Notes under the pieces: model-generated
Databases searched by the model: none
What the model was told of the DNA's origin: nothing
Seen by the model: the letters and a program-made list of their open reading frames with translations, nothing else
Program-made: the position numbers and the translations under genes
NCBI GenBank assembly: GCA_028691575.1
Contig: JAQUYY010000105.1
Span: 1-6,545, forward strand
Direction: 5' to 3'
Origin: Candidatus Gastranaerophilales bacterium
GTDB lineage: Bacteria; Cyanobacteriota; Vampirovibrionia; Gastranaerophilales; JAQUYY01
DNA: 6,545 nucleotides
In this document: positions 1-5,951 of the stretch, in pieces
How positions within the stretch are numbered: position 1 is the first letter of the stretch
Layout of the letters: each line of letters begins with the position of its first letter

Positions 1-1283
1 TAAAAAGTGCAGATATTTCAATCGGTGCTGATAATAAATTAAAATTAGATGTAGTTTCAACACACAATGTTACAAATAATCTAGATGATCTAGATGTCAC
101 CATTGATAATACAGAAACAGAAGATGTAAAAATATCAGAAATTAGTGAGTCTTCAACATTGGTACAATCAGATCCGACAAATTTTGAAAATGTAGCAAGA
201 CAACTGGGAGTTGATCAAGCAGAAATAGATGCAATGAATGCAGCACTAGACGGAACATTGGCAGGAGCATTTGTAGCAGGCGGAAGCACAACATCAAGAG
301 CAACAACAGATGATACAATATTTATTGCACTAGCTTCAGATGGAAATTATCATATATACTCAAATTTCATCAGAGCCGATAGAGGAAACAGCCCACACGG
401 CAGAGGCGGCGATAGTCAAACAGCAACAGGATATGCATATATTGCGATCGTAGCAGTTGAAAATGGCAGCAATAACCTTTACAGATCATCAACAGTAAAT
501 GCAACAATAAGCAGTACAGAACCTGTTTTAAATGACGATGATGTAGAAACAAACATAAAACAAGTAGATACCGTAGCAGAATATGACGATGAAGAAAATG
601 CTACTATAAATAATGGTGTAGAAATAGAAATAGAAGGCTTTAACGCAGTATTAAATAACAAAGATATTGCTCACATAATAGAAACAAAAACAACATATGA
701 AAAAACAGGAACAATTAAAAGCGAGACAACAGAAACAACAACCAGTAATGGTAATCAATGGACGGGCTCACCATTAATCTTTGATATGGACGGCGACGGA
801 GTTGAAGCAGAACACGGAATCGGCGTAGACATCAATGGTGACGGAAAAGCTGACGGTGCTGCATCCGGTGGTGATAAAATGTTATCAATGGGTGATTTAA
901 ACGGCGATGGCATCATAGATGGTACAGAAGTATTTGGTGACCAAACTATTAACCCGTTCACAGGTGAAAAAATCGGTGCAGCTAACGGTTTTGAAGCATT
1001 AAGAATAATTGCTGAAGAAGCTGAAAAACTAACCGGAATAAACGTAATCGAAGACGGATTTGTGGACATACAAGCATTAAGCAAAGCATTTGAAGAATTT
1101 GAAGGAATCAGCCTTGGTTTGATTTCCGGAGATAACGTAACAGAGCTAGAAGGCTTAGGCGGAATTTCTAAAGTAGACGTAGCCGGCTATGAAGAAGTGG
1201 ACGAAAATGGAAAAATCCAACACCGTCAACAAAGTTCATACACAGACATTTTCGGAAATACACATAAAGTTGATGACGTCTGA
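1..1283 (+). CDS. Secreted-type protein with C-terminal DxDxDG calcium-loop module (5' end outside window)
   Basis: The frame is open from base 3 to the TGA at 1281-1283, with no stop upstream of the first possible internal start (TTG at 159). The gene therefore begins before the window, and 426 residues are visible. Numbered from the window edge, residues 1-250 are rich in Thr, Asn, Asp, Ser and Glu, have almost no Cys, and look like an extracellular low-complexity region. They include a short helical-looking stretch (NFENVARQLGVDQAEIDAM) and a Gly-rich patch. Residues about 257-307 form the recognisable part: SPLIFDMDGDG, then DINGDGKAD, then DLNGDGIIDG, with loops starting at Asp261, Asp276 and Asp298, followed by EVFGD and NGFEAL. 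Modules of this SPL-FDLDGDG type occur at the C-terminus of RTX and other secreted bacterial proteins, and the loops resemble EF-hand or dockerin calcium sites. No enzymatic domain is visible, and the N-terminal signal cannot be judged. A surface or exported calcium-binding role is inference. Base composition is visibly less AT-rich than the genes at the right end. Confidence 0.85.
   Translation, partial: KSADISIGADNKLKLDVVSTHNVTNNLDDLDVTIDNTETEDVKISEISESSTLVQSDPTNFENVARQLGVDQAEIDAMNAALDGTLAGAFVAGGSTTSRATTDDTIFIALASDGNYHIYSNFIRADRGNSPHGRGGDSQTATGYAYIAIVAVENGSNNLYRSSTVNATISSTEPVLNDDDVETNIKQVDTVAEYDDEENATINNGVEIEIEGFNAVLNNKDIAHIIETKTTYEKTGTIKSETTETTTSNGNQWTGSPLIFDMDGDGVEAEHGIGVDINGDGKADGAASGGDKMLSMGDLNGDGIIDGTEVFGDQTINPFTGEKIGAANGFEALRIIAEEAEKLTGINVIEDGFVDIQALSKAFEEFEGISLGLISGDNVTELEGLGGISKVDVAGYEEVDENGKIQHRQQSSYTDIFGNTHKVDDV
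783..926 (+). other. Triple DxDxDG-type calcium-loop region inside the first CDS
   Basis: Three acidic loops lie within 48 codons: D-M-D-G-D-G at 783, D-I-N-G-D-G at 828 and D-L-N-G-D-G at 894. The spacing of Asp/Asn at loop positions 1, 3 and 5 followed by Gly matches the calcium-binding loop of EF-hand and dockerin-like motifs. The third loop (DLNGDGIIDG) has the best fit. Calcium binding is inferred from the motif only. Confidence 0.7.
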
Positions 1284-1325
1284 TTCGAATATGCACAATA
1301 GAAAAATTAAATAATAATCAAATTT

Positions 1326-1361
1326 AAAAGAGATTAGAAAATATTTTCTAATCTCTTTTTT
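1326..1361 (+). terminator. Rho-independent terminator, perfect palindrome
   Basis: Two 17-base arms (1326-1342 and 1343-1359) are exact reverse complements. The core arm is AGAGATTAGAAAAT and there is no spare loop base, so the tip must open to form the turn. The 3' arm runs into TTTTTT ending at 1361. It lies 43 bases after the stop of the first gene and faces the convergent glyQ. Because the left edge begins AAAA, it offers four U's to transcripts from the other side, so it may also stop glyQ transcription weakly. Confidence 0.85.
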
Positions 1362-1439
1362 GTAAATTATGTATTATCTTTATCATAAAGATTTAAAAAC
1401 TTAATAAATCTTTAAAATTTTTTTCCATGATTATTGAAT

Positions 1440-2315
1440 TTATTTGATAAGCAATGGATAGCCCATTTCTTTTCGTTGTTCAACGTAAATTTTTGCAACG
1501 CCATGAGCCATTTTTCTTATTCTGTTAATATAATTTGTTCTCTCATCCTTACTGATTACACCTCTGGCATCTAGCAAATTAAATGTCTGAGAACATTTTA
1601 AAATATAGTCATATGCCGGCATGACAAGATTTTGCTCTAAGCAATTATTCACTTCATCGGTATACATGTCAAAAAGTTTGAACAAAATTTCAGGAGTGGA
1701 TTTTTCAAAATTGTAAGTTGATTGCTCAACTTCATTTTTATGATAAATTTCTCCGTATTTTACGTTTTTATTCCACATAACATCATAAACACTATTTACA
1801 TTCTGAATATACATCGCTAGACGCTCTAAGCCGTAAGTCAATTCAAGAGCAACAGGTTTAATTTCTAATCCGCCACATTGCTGAAAATATGTAAATTGTG
1901 TAACTTCCATCCCGTCAAGCCAAACTTCCCAACCAACACCTGCTGCACCAAGATTCGGTGATTCCCAGTTATCTTCAACAAAACGAACATCATGTTTTGA
2001 TAAATCTATACCTACTGACTCTAAACTTTTTAAATAAATATCTTGAGCATCATCGGGAGACGGCTTTAAAATTACTTGATACTGGAAATAATGCTGAAGT
2101 CTATTAGGATTTTCGCCATATCTGCCGTCAGTTGGGCGTCTGCAAGGCTCAACCATTGCAACATTCCAAGGTTCTGGTCCTAAAACACGCAAAAAAGTTG
2201 CGGGGTTCATTGTACTGGCACCTTTTTCAATATCATACGGCTGCTGAATTAAACAACCATAATCAGACCAATATTTATTTAAATTATGTATTAATTCTTG
2301 AAAAGTTAAACTCAC
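1440..2315 (-). CDS. glyQ: Glycyl-tRNA synthetase alpha subunit
   Basis: This is the catalytic alpha subunit of the heterotetrameric (alpha2-beta2) class II glycyl-tRNA synthetase, which charges tRNA-Gly in the cytoplasm using ATP and glycine. The 291-residue length is normal for GlyQ. Visible family blocks: LTFQELI at the N-terminus, the QQPYD...NPATFLR-LGPEPW block (25-50), motif 2 VEPCRRPTDGRYGENPNR (55-72), RFVEDNWESP (111-120), GWEVWLDGMEVTQFTYFQQCGG (128-149), the motif 3 region LTYGLERLAMYIQ (159-171) and the C-terminal FNLLDARGVIS. Longer reading frames begin at TTG 2348 and ATG 2342. Neither has a Shine-Dalgarno sequence. The GTG at 2315 has AAGGA seven bases upstream and gives the expected N-terminus, so it is preferred. 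The beta-subunit gene glyS is not adjacent, as is common in cyanobacteria. One oddity is EKGAST, where the homologues I recall have GAGT. Confidence 0.97.
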   Translation of the reverse strand: MSLTFQELIHNLNKYWSDYGCLIQQPYDIEKGASTMNPATFLRVLGPEPWNVAMVEPCRRPTDGRYGENPNRLQHYFQYQVILKPSPDDAQDIYLKSLESVGIDLSKHDVRFVEDNWESPNLGAAGVGWEVWLDGMEVTQFTYFQQCGGLEIKPVALELTYGLERLAMYIQNVNSVYDVMWNKNVKYGEIYHKNEVEQSTYNFEKSTPEILFKLFDMYTDEVNNCLEQNLVMPAYDYILKCSQTFNLLDARGVISKDERTNYINRIRKMAHGVAKIYVEQRKEMGYPLLIK

Positions 2316-2322
2316 AATTATT

Positions 2323-2327
2323 TCCTT
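2323..2327 (-). promoter_or_regulatory. glyQ ribosome binding site that decides the GTG start
   Basis: AAGGA on the minus strand lies exactly seven bases before the GTG at 2315-2313. No comparable sequence precedes the in-frame ATG at 2342 or the TTG at 2348. Confidence 0.7.
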
Positions 2328-2355
2328 ATTTATAATCTTCATTACCAATTATTTT

Positions 2356-2361
2356 ATTATA
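2356..2361 (-). promoter_or_regulatory. Candidate -10 box of the glyQ promoter
   Basis: A perfect TATAAT sits on the minus strand, preceded by TTGCT. Transcription would start near 2349, leaving about 34 bases of leader before the GTG start but only about 7 before the ATG at 2342, which again favours GTG. No good -35 box is seen at 16-18 bases; the best available hexamer is CTGTTT-like. Confidence 0.4.
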
Positions 2362-2425
2362 AGCAAAAATTTTTCACAAACAGTTTATTTTTAAACAAAT
2401 TTAATTTTAAGAATATAACTCGGTT

Positions 2426-2454
2426 TTGACTATTTTATTAATAAATGTTAACAA
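2426..2454 (+). promoter_or_regulatory. Candidate promoter of the annexin-like gene
   Basis: TTGACT at 2426-2431 is a five-of-six -35 match. A 17-base spacer leads to TAACAA at 2449-2454, a poor -10 box that is rescued in part by an upstream TG (extended -10 arrangement). The implied leader is about 95 bases, AT-rich and without a clear stable structure. Other -10-like words nearer the gene (TAATAT at 2513, TATTAT near 2537) lack a -35 box or lie too close to the ribosome binding site. Confidence 0.3.
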
Positions 2455-2557
2455 AAATTACTAAATTTGAGCAATTATTTCAGCTTGATTGTTTTTATTA
2501 AGATAAGGGAAATAATATTCAGGGATAAATTAATTTTATTATACGGAGGATACGGGA

Positions 2558-3442
2558 ATGGGCGAAGGTCTAGCAGTACAAAGTTACGATAATTTTTATG
2601 CCAATATGCAAGGAATTGCAAACGGGTTTAACAATGCTCAAATTCAAAATTACAACTCCGCTACGGGAACTTCTATTATGACCCCGGGCGTAAGTGCGGG
2701 TTATGGCGGTTATTCATCCGGCGGAATTTTTGGCAATACATACGGTTTTAGCAACGAAGTGCAAGATATATTGAATAATCAATATCAAACTCAAAATGAA
2801 ATTGCAAACAGCGGAATAGTATCTCAATTAGAACAAAATAATATTAATCCTGCTGAACAAAAAATAATTCAAGATATGCAAGAAATTCAATTATTAACCT
2901 CAGGTAGAACAAAAGCCAGCCAGGATTTGTATGAAACAGCAGAAATGGTAAAAGAATTGTTGGACAAAAAAGGTTGGATTTCAGGAACAAGTGGAAACAG
3001 CAAAGTATTAGATGTTTTAAAAGATCTTGATGCAAAAGAAATAGCAGCTGTTGAATTAATATATGGACAACAATACGGCAGTGCCAATAAATTAAGAGCT
3101 GACATTAGAGAAAGTTTCTCATTTAGAGAAGGTGAAGCACTTGATCTGTTAAATAAAGGAGCCATGGTTTCACCGGAATGTGCTGCAATTGCCCTCTATG
3201 ATGCTGCAAATCCAACAAATGGCGGACTATTTTCTGCAAACTGGGATTTCAATGCAGGTACAGATGCAAGTACATTTAAAGATATTATAAATAATTCAAA
3301 TTCTGAATACTTAAAAGAAGTTAACTCAGTTTACAAAAATCTTTATGGACAAGGACTAATTAGCCTTGTTGGAGATGAATTCAGCTGGTTATCCGGAGAA
3401 GGCAAGTTAACTGATAAATTAGTCGAAGCAATTTCAGGCTAA
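2558..3442 (+). CDS. Uncharacterised protein with two C-terminal annexin-like repeats
   Basis: I do not recognise a named family for the whole 294-residue protein. The ATG start is firm: GGAGGA lies seven bases upstream (2545-2550). Residues 1-65 are rich in Gly, Asn, Ser and Tyr and look disordered, with no classical signal peptide or membrane segment. Residues 66-135 are Gln/Asn/Glu-rich and probably helical. Two related segments follow. Repeat 1 (about 125-200) contains ETAEMVKELLDKKG, then GT (143-144), YGQQYG and an acidic IRESFS. Repeat 2 (about 210-294) contains ALYDAA, then AGTDAST (233-239), VYKNLYG and VGDEFSW. The order A..L..A-x-GTD-x-LL-x-Y...YG-x-L-x-E-x-S-x-L is that of annexin-type repeats, which in eukaryotes bind membranes through calcium, and of GTDE/YG repeats I recall in bacterial proteins. 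Glu274 sits 39 positions after Thr235, the spacing of the type II calcium ligand, but the usual K/R-G-x-G is not conserved. Function is unknown. The gene appears monocistronic, with one strong terminator and a possible second one downstream. Confidence 0.85.
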   Translation: MGEGLAVQSYDNFYANMQGIANGFNNAQIQNYNSATGTSIMTPGVSAGYGGYSSGGIFGNTYGFSNEVQDILNNQYQTQNEIANSGIVSQLEQNNINPAEQKIIQDMQEIQLLTSGRTKASQDLYETAEMVKELLDKKGWISGTSGNSKVLDVLKDLDAKEIAAVELIYGQQYGSANKLRADIRESFSFREGEALDLLNKGAMVSPECAAIALYDAANPTNGGLFSANWDFNAGTDASTFKDIINNSNSEYLKEVNSVYKNLYGQGLISLVGDEFSWLSGEGKLTDKLVEAISG

Positions 3443-3481
3443 TTAGAAAAAATCCTCTTAAAAATATCCTCTTACTTTATC

Positions 3482-3504
3482 GCCTGCAATATGCAGGCTT
3501 TTTT
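3482..3504 (+). terminator. Rho-independent terminator of the annexin-like gene
   Basis: The stem GCCTGCA (3482-3488) pairs with TGCAGGC (3492-3498) across a three-base ATA loop and is followed by TTTTTT (3499-3504) and further T-rich sequence. This is a classical GC-rich stem with a U-tract, 39 bases after the stop codon. Confidence 0.9.
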
Positions 3505-3517
3505 ATTTTCGAGCTCT

Positions 3518-3545
3518 GCGAGAAAACAAGCTCGCTTATTTTTTT
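3518..3545 (+). terminator. Second, tandem terminator-like hairpin overlapping the convergent gene end
   Basis: GCGAG (3518-3522) pairs with CTCGC (3531-3535) across an eight-base loop, followed by TTATTTTTTT (3536-3545). The U-tract includes the stop codon and last Lys codons of the convergent radical SAM gene. An alternative fold pairs CGAGC (3510-3514) with GCTCG (3530-3534). In the minus direction neither hairpin has a U-tract. Confidence 0.4.
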
Positions 3546-4981
3546 AAACAGTTAAAAATTAAATTTAATCCATATTTAAAATAGTTCGATAAAATTTTGT
3601 AATTAAGTCCTGCATTTATAAGTTTTCTTGCAATGTAATGTGGGCGTAAATGATATAATAGCAGGGTATTTCGACGAAATTCATCCAGTTTTGACGTAGT
3701 TAAAAAATGTGTCCCATCATTATTTGCAGAAAAATAATCAATTCCTAATGTAGAATTTTTAATTAAACTTTCATTTTTTGAAATCTCGTATAATTTTGTT
3801 CCGTAAAAAGGCAGTGCAATATGAAGCTCAAGAAAATCTGTATCAAGCTTAAACATTAGATTATGGGTATTTTTCAAATGCTTTTCGTTTTCCCAGGGAA
3901 ATCCGATTAAATAGAATCCGTAAGTTTTCAAACCTGCTTTTTTTGACCACTTAATTGCATTAATCGCATCGTTTATGGAAGCTCCTTTTTGAATTTTCTC
4001 TAAAGTTTCCTCATCTCCTGTTTCTATGCCAAATGCAATAAGCCAGCAGCCTGCTTTTTTCATAGTTTGAGGCAATTTTTCATTGAAAGGTTTTACTCTG
4101 GAATTTGCAACCCAATTAATTTTGCCGTTTAATTCAGAGTTTATGATTAAATTGCATAATTCTTCTGTCCAATCTTTGTTTATAGTGAATGTATCTGAGC
4201 GAAAGAAAAAATTTTTAATTTTATACTTTTGATAGCATTCTAAAATTTCTTCAAAAATATTTTGTGCAGAGCGAAAGCGAACTTTTTTACCCGAAATAAA
4301 AGGTGTAGCACAAAAAATGCAAGCGGAAGGGCATCCTCTTGAAGTAACGATTGTAGCTTGAGCCTCACCCGTATCAGGTCTTATATAAAGCTCATTTTTC
4401 AAAAGGCTTCTATTCGGAAAAGGCAGAGAATCCAAATTTTCTTCCCAACAATTAAATTTCGTTTTTATCCATTTTTCATTTTTTTTGTACAAAATGCCGT
4501 TAATTTCATCAATATTTTTCTGATTGGCAAAATGAGAATTAATTAATTTATCAATAATAAATTCGCATTCTCCGCCGATGAGATAGTCAATGGAAGTTAG
4601 ATTTAAAGCATTTAATATCTCCTCATTGGGATTGTAAAAAATAGCACCTTTCAAGATTACAACTAAATTTGGCATAATTTTTTTTAATTTGCCCATAATT
4701 TCAATATCATCAAAAATTGTGGCATTTGTGATGCTGACAAACAAAACATCCGGATTATACGCTTGAAAATCATCTAAAAGGTCTTCAAATTTTAGCAATT
4801 CAGTCTGATAATCCCTGACAAAGACGCTATAGTTTTTATTTTGTAAAATAGCAGCACAATATGCAAGGTCATTTGCTGCTCTAATTGATGTAGCAGTTGA
4901 AGACTTGACATTTGACTGGCATCGGTCTTCTCCTCTTTGATAAAGCCCTCCCGGGGGGTATATCAGCATTATTTTTTTCAT
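3536..4981 (-). CDS. Cobalamin-binding-type radical SAM enzyme, HpnJ-like architecture
   Basis: This is a predicted cytoplasmic or membrane-associated iron-sulfur enzyme that cleaves S-adenosylmethionine to a radical and modifies an unidentified substrate. The 481-residue product starts MKKIMLIYPPGG. Residues 1-150 resemble the Rossmann-like B12-binding domain of class B radical SAM proteins (IMLIYPP, PDVLFVSITNAT, LVVILKGA, DYLIGGECE). The cobalamin-ligating DxHxxG motif is absent, as in several members of this group. After the linker LDSLPFPNRSLL comes the radical SAM barrel: the [4Fe-4S] motif C217-PSA-C221-IF-C224 preceded by SRG, FFFRSDTFT (258-266), WVANSRV, LIAFGIETGDEE (314-325), and YGFYLIGFPWE (354-364). 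The order closely resembles the hopanoid enzyme HpnJ, but also other B12-radical SAM families. The frame opens at TTG 5023. The ATG at 4981 is chosen because AAGGA lies five bases upstream. Only eight bases separate it from the upstream ubiA-like stop, so the two genes are co-transcribed and probably translationally coupled. Substrate unknown. Confidence 0.93.
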   Translation of the reverse strand: MKKIMLIYPPGGLYQRGEDRCQSNVKSSTATSIRAANDLAYCAAILQNKNYSVFVRDYQTELLKFEDLLDDFQAYNPDVLFVSITNATIFDDIEIMGKLKKIMPNLVVILKGAIFYNPNEEILNALNLTSIDYLIGGECEFIIDKLINSHFANQKNIDEINGILYKKNEKWIKTKFNCWEENLDSLPFPNRSLLKNELYIRPDTGEAQATIVTSRGCPSACIFCATPFISGKKVRFRSAQNIFEEILECYQKYKIKNFFFRSDTFTINKDWTEELCNLIINSELNGKINWVANSRVKPFNEKLPQTMKKAGCWLIAFGIETGDEETLEKIQKGASINDAINAIKWSKKAGLKTYGFYLIGFPWENEKHLKNTHNLMFKLDTDFLELHIALPFYGTKLYEISKNESLIKNSTLGIDYFSANNDGTHFLTTSKLDEFRRNTLLLYHLRPHYIARKLINAGLNYKILSNYFKYGLNLIFNCLKK

Positions 4982-4986
4982 AAAAT

Positions 4987-4991
4987 TCCTT
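4987..4991 (-). promoter_or_regulatory. Radical SAM gene ribosome binding site overlapping the ubiA-like stop
   Basis: AAGGA on the minus strand shares two bases with the TAA stop of the upstream gene (TAAGGA) and lies five bases before the ATG at 4981. This fixes the start and suggests coupling of translation from the upstream gene. Confidence 0.75.
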
Positions 4992-5853
4992 AATAAATTA
5001 AAATTGCGAATGTCAAAATCCAACCTAAAAGCGAAAATTGAATAAATTTATCCGATAGAAAGATTTTAGTTGGCGAAACACTTTTTTCTTCGACAAAAGT
5101 TATTTGCAAATACCTCATAATACCTGTTAATACAAAGAAAGCTGTCCAATAAATATTTCCTGAGCCAAATTGCGCAATAACTTCAGGTGATACAGTGTAC
5201 ATAATATATGTCACAAGTACAATTGATGCCATTATTGCCATTGAGACATTTATGAATGTTAAATTGTACTGAGATATGTTTTTTCTAACAATTCTTCCGT
5301 TATTATAAAGAATTAAATCGTCATGTCTTTTTGCCAATGCAAGAAACAGAGCCAGCAAGAAAGTCATAATGATAATCCACTTAGAAGTTATAATTCCTGC
5401 TAATGAAGAGCCTGCAAAAATCCTTAAAACAAAACCTATCGCAACAATAAATAAATCTATAATCGAAAGATTTTTGAGTTTAATAGAATAAAATACATTT
5501 ATCAAAAAATATCCTGCAAGAATCAGAGAAAAATTCAATGACAGATTAACCGCAATTAATCCGCCTAATAAAAGGCATATAGCAAAAACAATATAGGCAT
5601 TTCTAATTGATATTTTTCTGGCAGGAATCGGGCGGAACTTTTTTAAAGGATGTTTTTTATCTACTTTTATATCATTTATATCGTTTAAAATATAGACACT
5701 GCTTGCTATCAAGCAAAATGAAACAAATCCGAAAAAAACTTTCAGAAGAATATTAAAATCTGTTAATTCCATAGCAAAAAACATCGGCAAGAACAAAAAT
5801 AAATTTTTTACATATTGTTGAACTCTTAAAAGTTCGGCAAAATCCTTAATCAT
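4990..5853 (-). CDS. UbiA-family polyprenyltransferase, decaprenyl-phosphate phosphoribosyltransferase type
   Basis: This is an integral membrane enzyme that by family would transfer 5-phosphoribose from PRPP to a polyprenyl phosphate (decaprenyl phosphate in mycobacteria), giving a lipid-linked pentose precursor. In the 287-residue product, the N-terminal LLRVQQYVKNLFLFLPMFF matches the LLRPxQWVKNxFxFxP opening of this subgroup. The first Asp-rich motif NDINDIKVDKKHP (57-69) runs into KKFRPIPA (71-78). The second conserved region, YSIKLKNLSIIDLFIVAIGFVLRIFAG (122-148), includes Asp133. KRHDDL (175-180) follows, and hydrophobic helices fill the rest. The HP-x-K-x-x-RPI signature separates this subgroup from quinone and heme UbiA enzymes. 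The frame opens at TTG 5892, but the ATG at 5853 fits the family N-terminus and lies 22 bases after the predicted transcription start. A GGGAG lies 12 bases upstream, a rather long spacing. It is the first gene of the operon with the radical SAM gene. The usual partners dprE1 and dprE2 are not in the window. Confidence 0.92.
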   Translation of the reverse strand: MIKDFAELLRVQQYVKNLFLFLPMFFAMELTDFNILLKVFFGFVSFCLIASSVYILNDINDIKVDKKHPLKKFRPIPARKISIRNAYIVFAICLLLGGLIAVNLSLNFSLILAGYFLINVFYSIKLKNLSIIDLFIVAIGFVLRIFAGSSLAGIITSKWIIIMTFLLALFLALAKRHDDLILYNNGRIVRKNISQYNLTFINVSMAIMASIVLVTYIMYTVSPEVIAQFGSGNIYWTAFFVLTGIMRYLQITFVEEKSVSPTKIFLSDKFIQFSLLGWILTFAILIY

Positions 5854-5882
5854 GCTTTCTTGATACTCCCATATATAAAGAT

Positions 5883-5911
5883 ATTTTAGCAAAGTTGTTT
5901 TAATTGTACAA
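5883..5911 (-). promoter_or_regulatory. Promoter of the ubiA-like/radical SAM operon
   Basis: On the minus strand, TTGTAC (5911-5906) is followed by a 17-base spacer and TAAAAT (5888-5883), preceded by TGC to make an extended -10. Transcription would begin near 5876, downstream of the in-frame TTG at 5892, so the ATG at 5853 is the usable start. It interlocks with the divergent promoter. Confidence 0.6.
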
Positions 5912-5923
5912 ATTTAATATAAT
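5895..5923 (+). promoter_or_regulatory. Promoter of the GT-C glycosyltransferase gene
   Basis: TTGTTT (5895-5900), a 17-base spacer and a perfect TATAAT (5918-5923) put the transcription start near 5930, about 22 bases before the ATG at 5952. The -35 box lies inside the spacer of the divergent operon promoter. Confidence 0.6.
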
Positions 5924-5951
5924 TTTTAATAAAAGAATATGGAAAATATTT

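Noticed and set aside
755..1084. Minus-strand open frame of 109 codons
   Set aside because: It is antisense to the DxDxDG module of the first gene; the Ser/Pro/Ile-rich product is what reversed Gly/Asp codons give.
2132..2335. Plus-strand open frame of 67 codons opposite the glyQ 5' end
   Set aside because: It lies antisense to conserved GlyQ coding sequence, has no family resemblance, and is a shadow frame.
2316..2557. Possible T-box or other riboswitch upstream of glyQ
   Set aside because: The predicted glyQ leader is only about 34 bases, with no T-box consensus or terminator-antiterminator pair visible.
2844..3165. Two overlapping minus-strand frames inside the annexin-like gene
   Set aside because: Neither resembles a known protein, and both lie opposite a gene with a strong ribosome binding site and terminator.
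3482..3535. Minus-strand terminator for the radical SAM operon
   Set aside because: Both hairpins lack a U-tract when read on the minus strand; their T-runs are on the plus strand.
4979..5023. TTG start at 5023 for the radical SAM gene
   Set aside because: No Shine-Dalgarno sequence precedes it and it would overlap the ubiA-like gene; the ATG at 4981 has AAGGA and the family-like start MKKIMLIYPP.
5854..5892. TTG start at 5892 for the ubiA-like gene
   Set aside because: It lies upstream of the predicted transcription start and adds residues unlike the family N-terminus.
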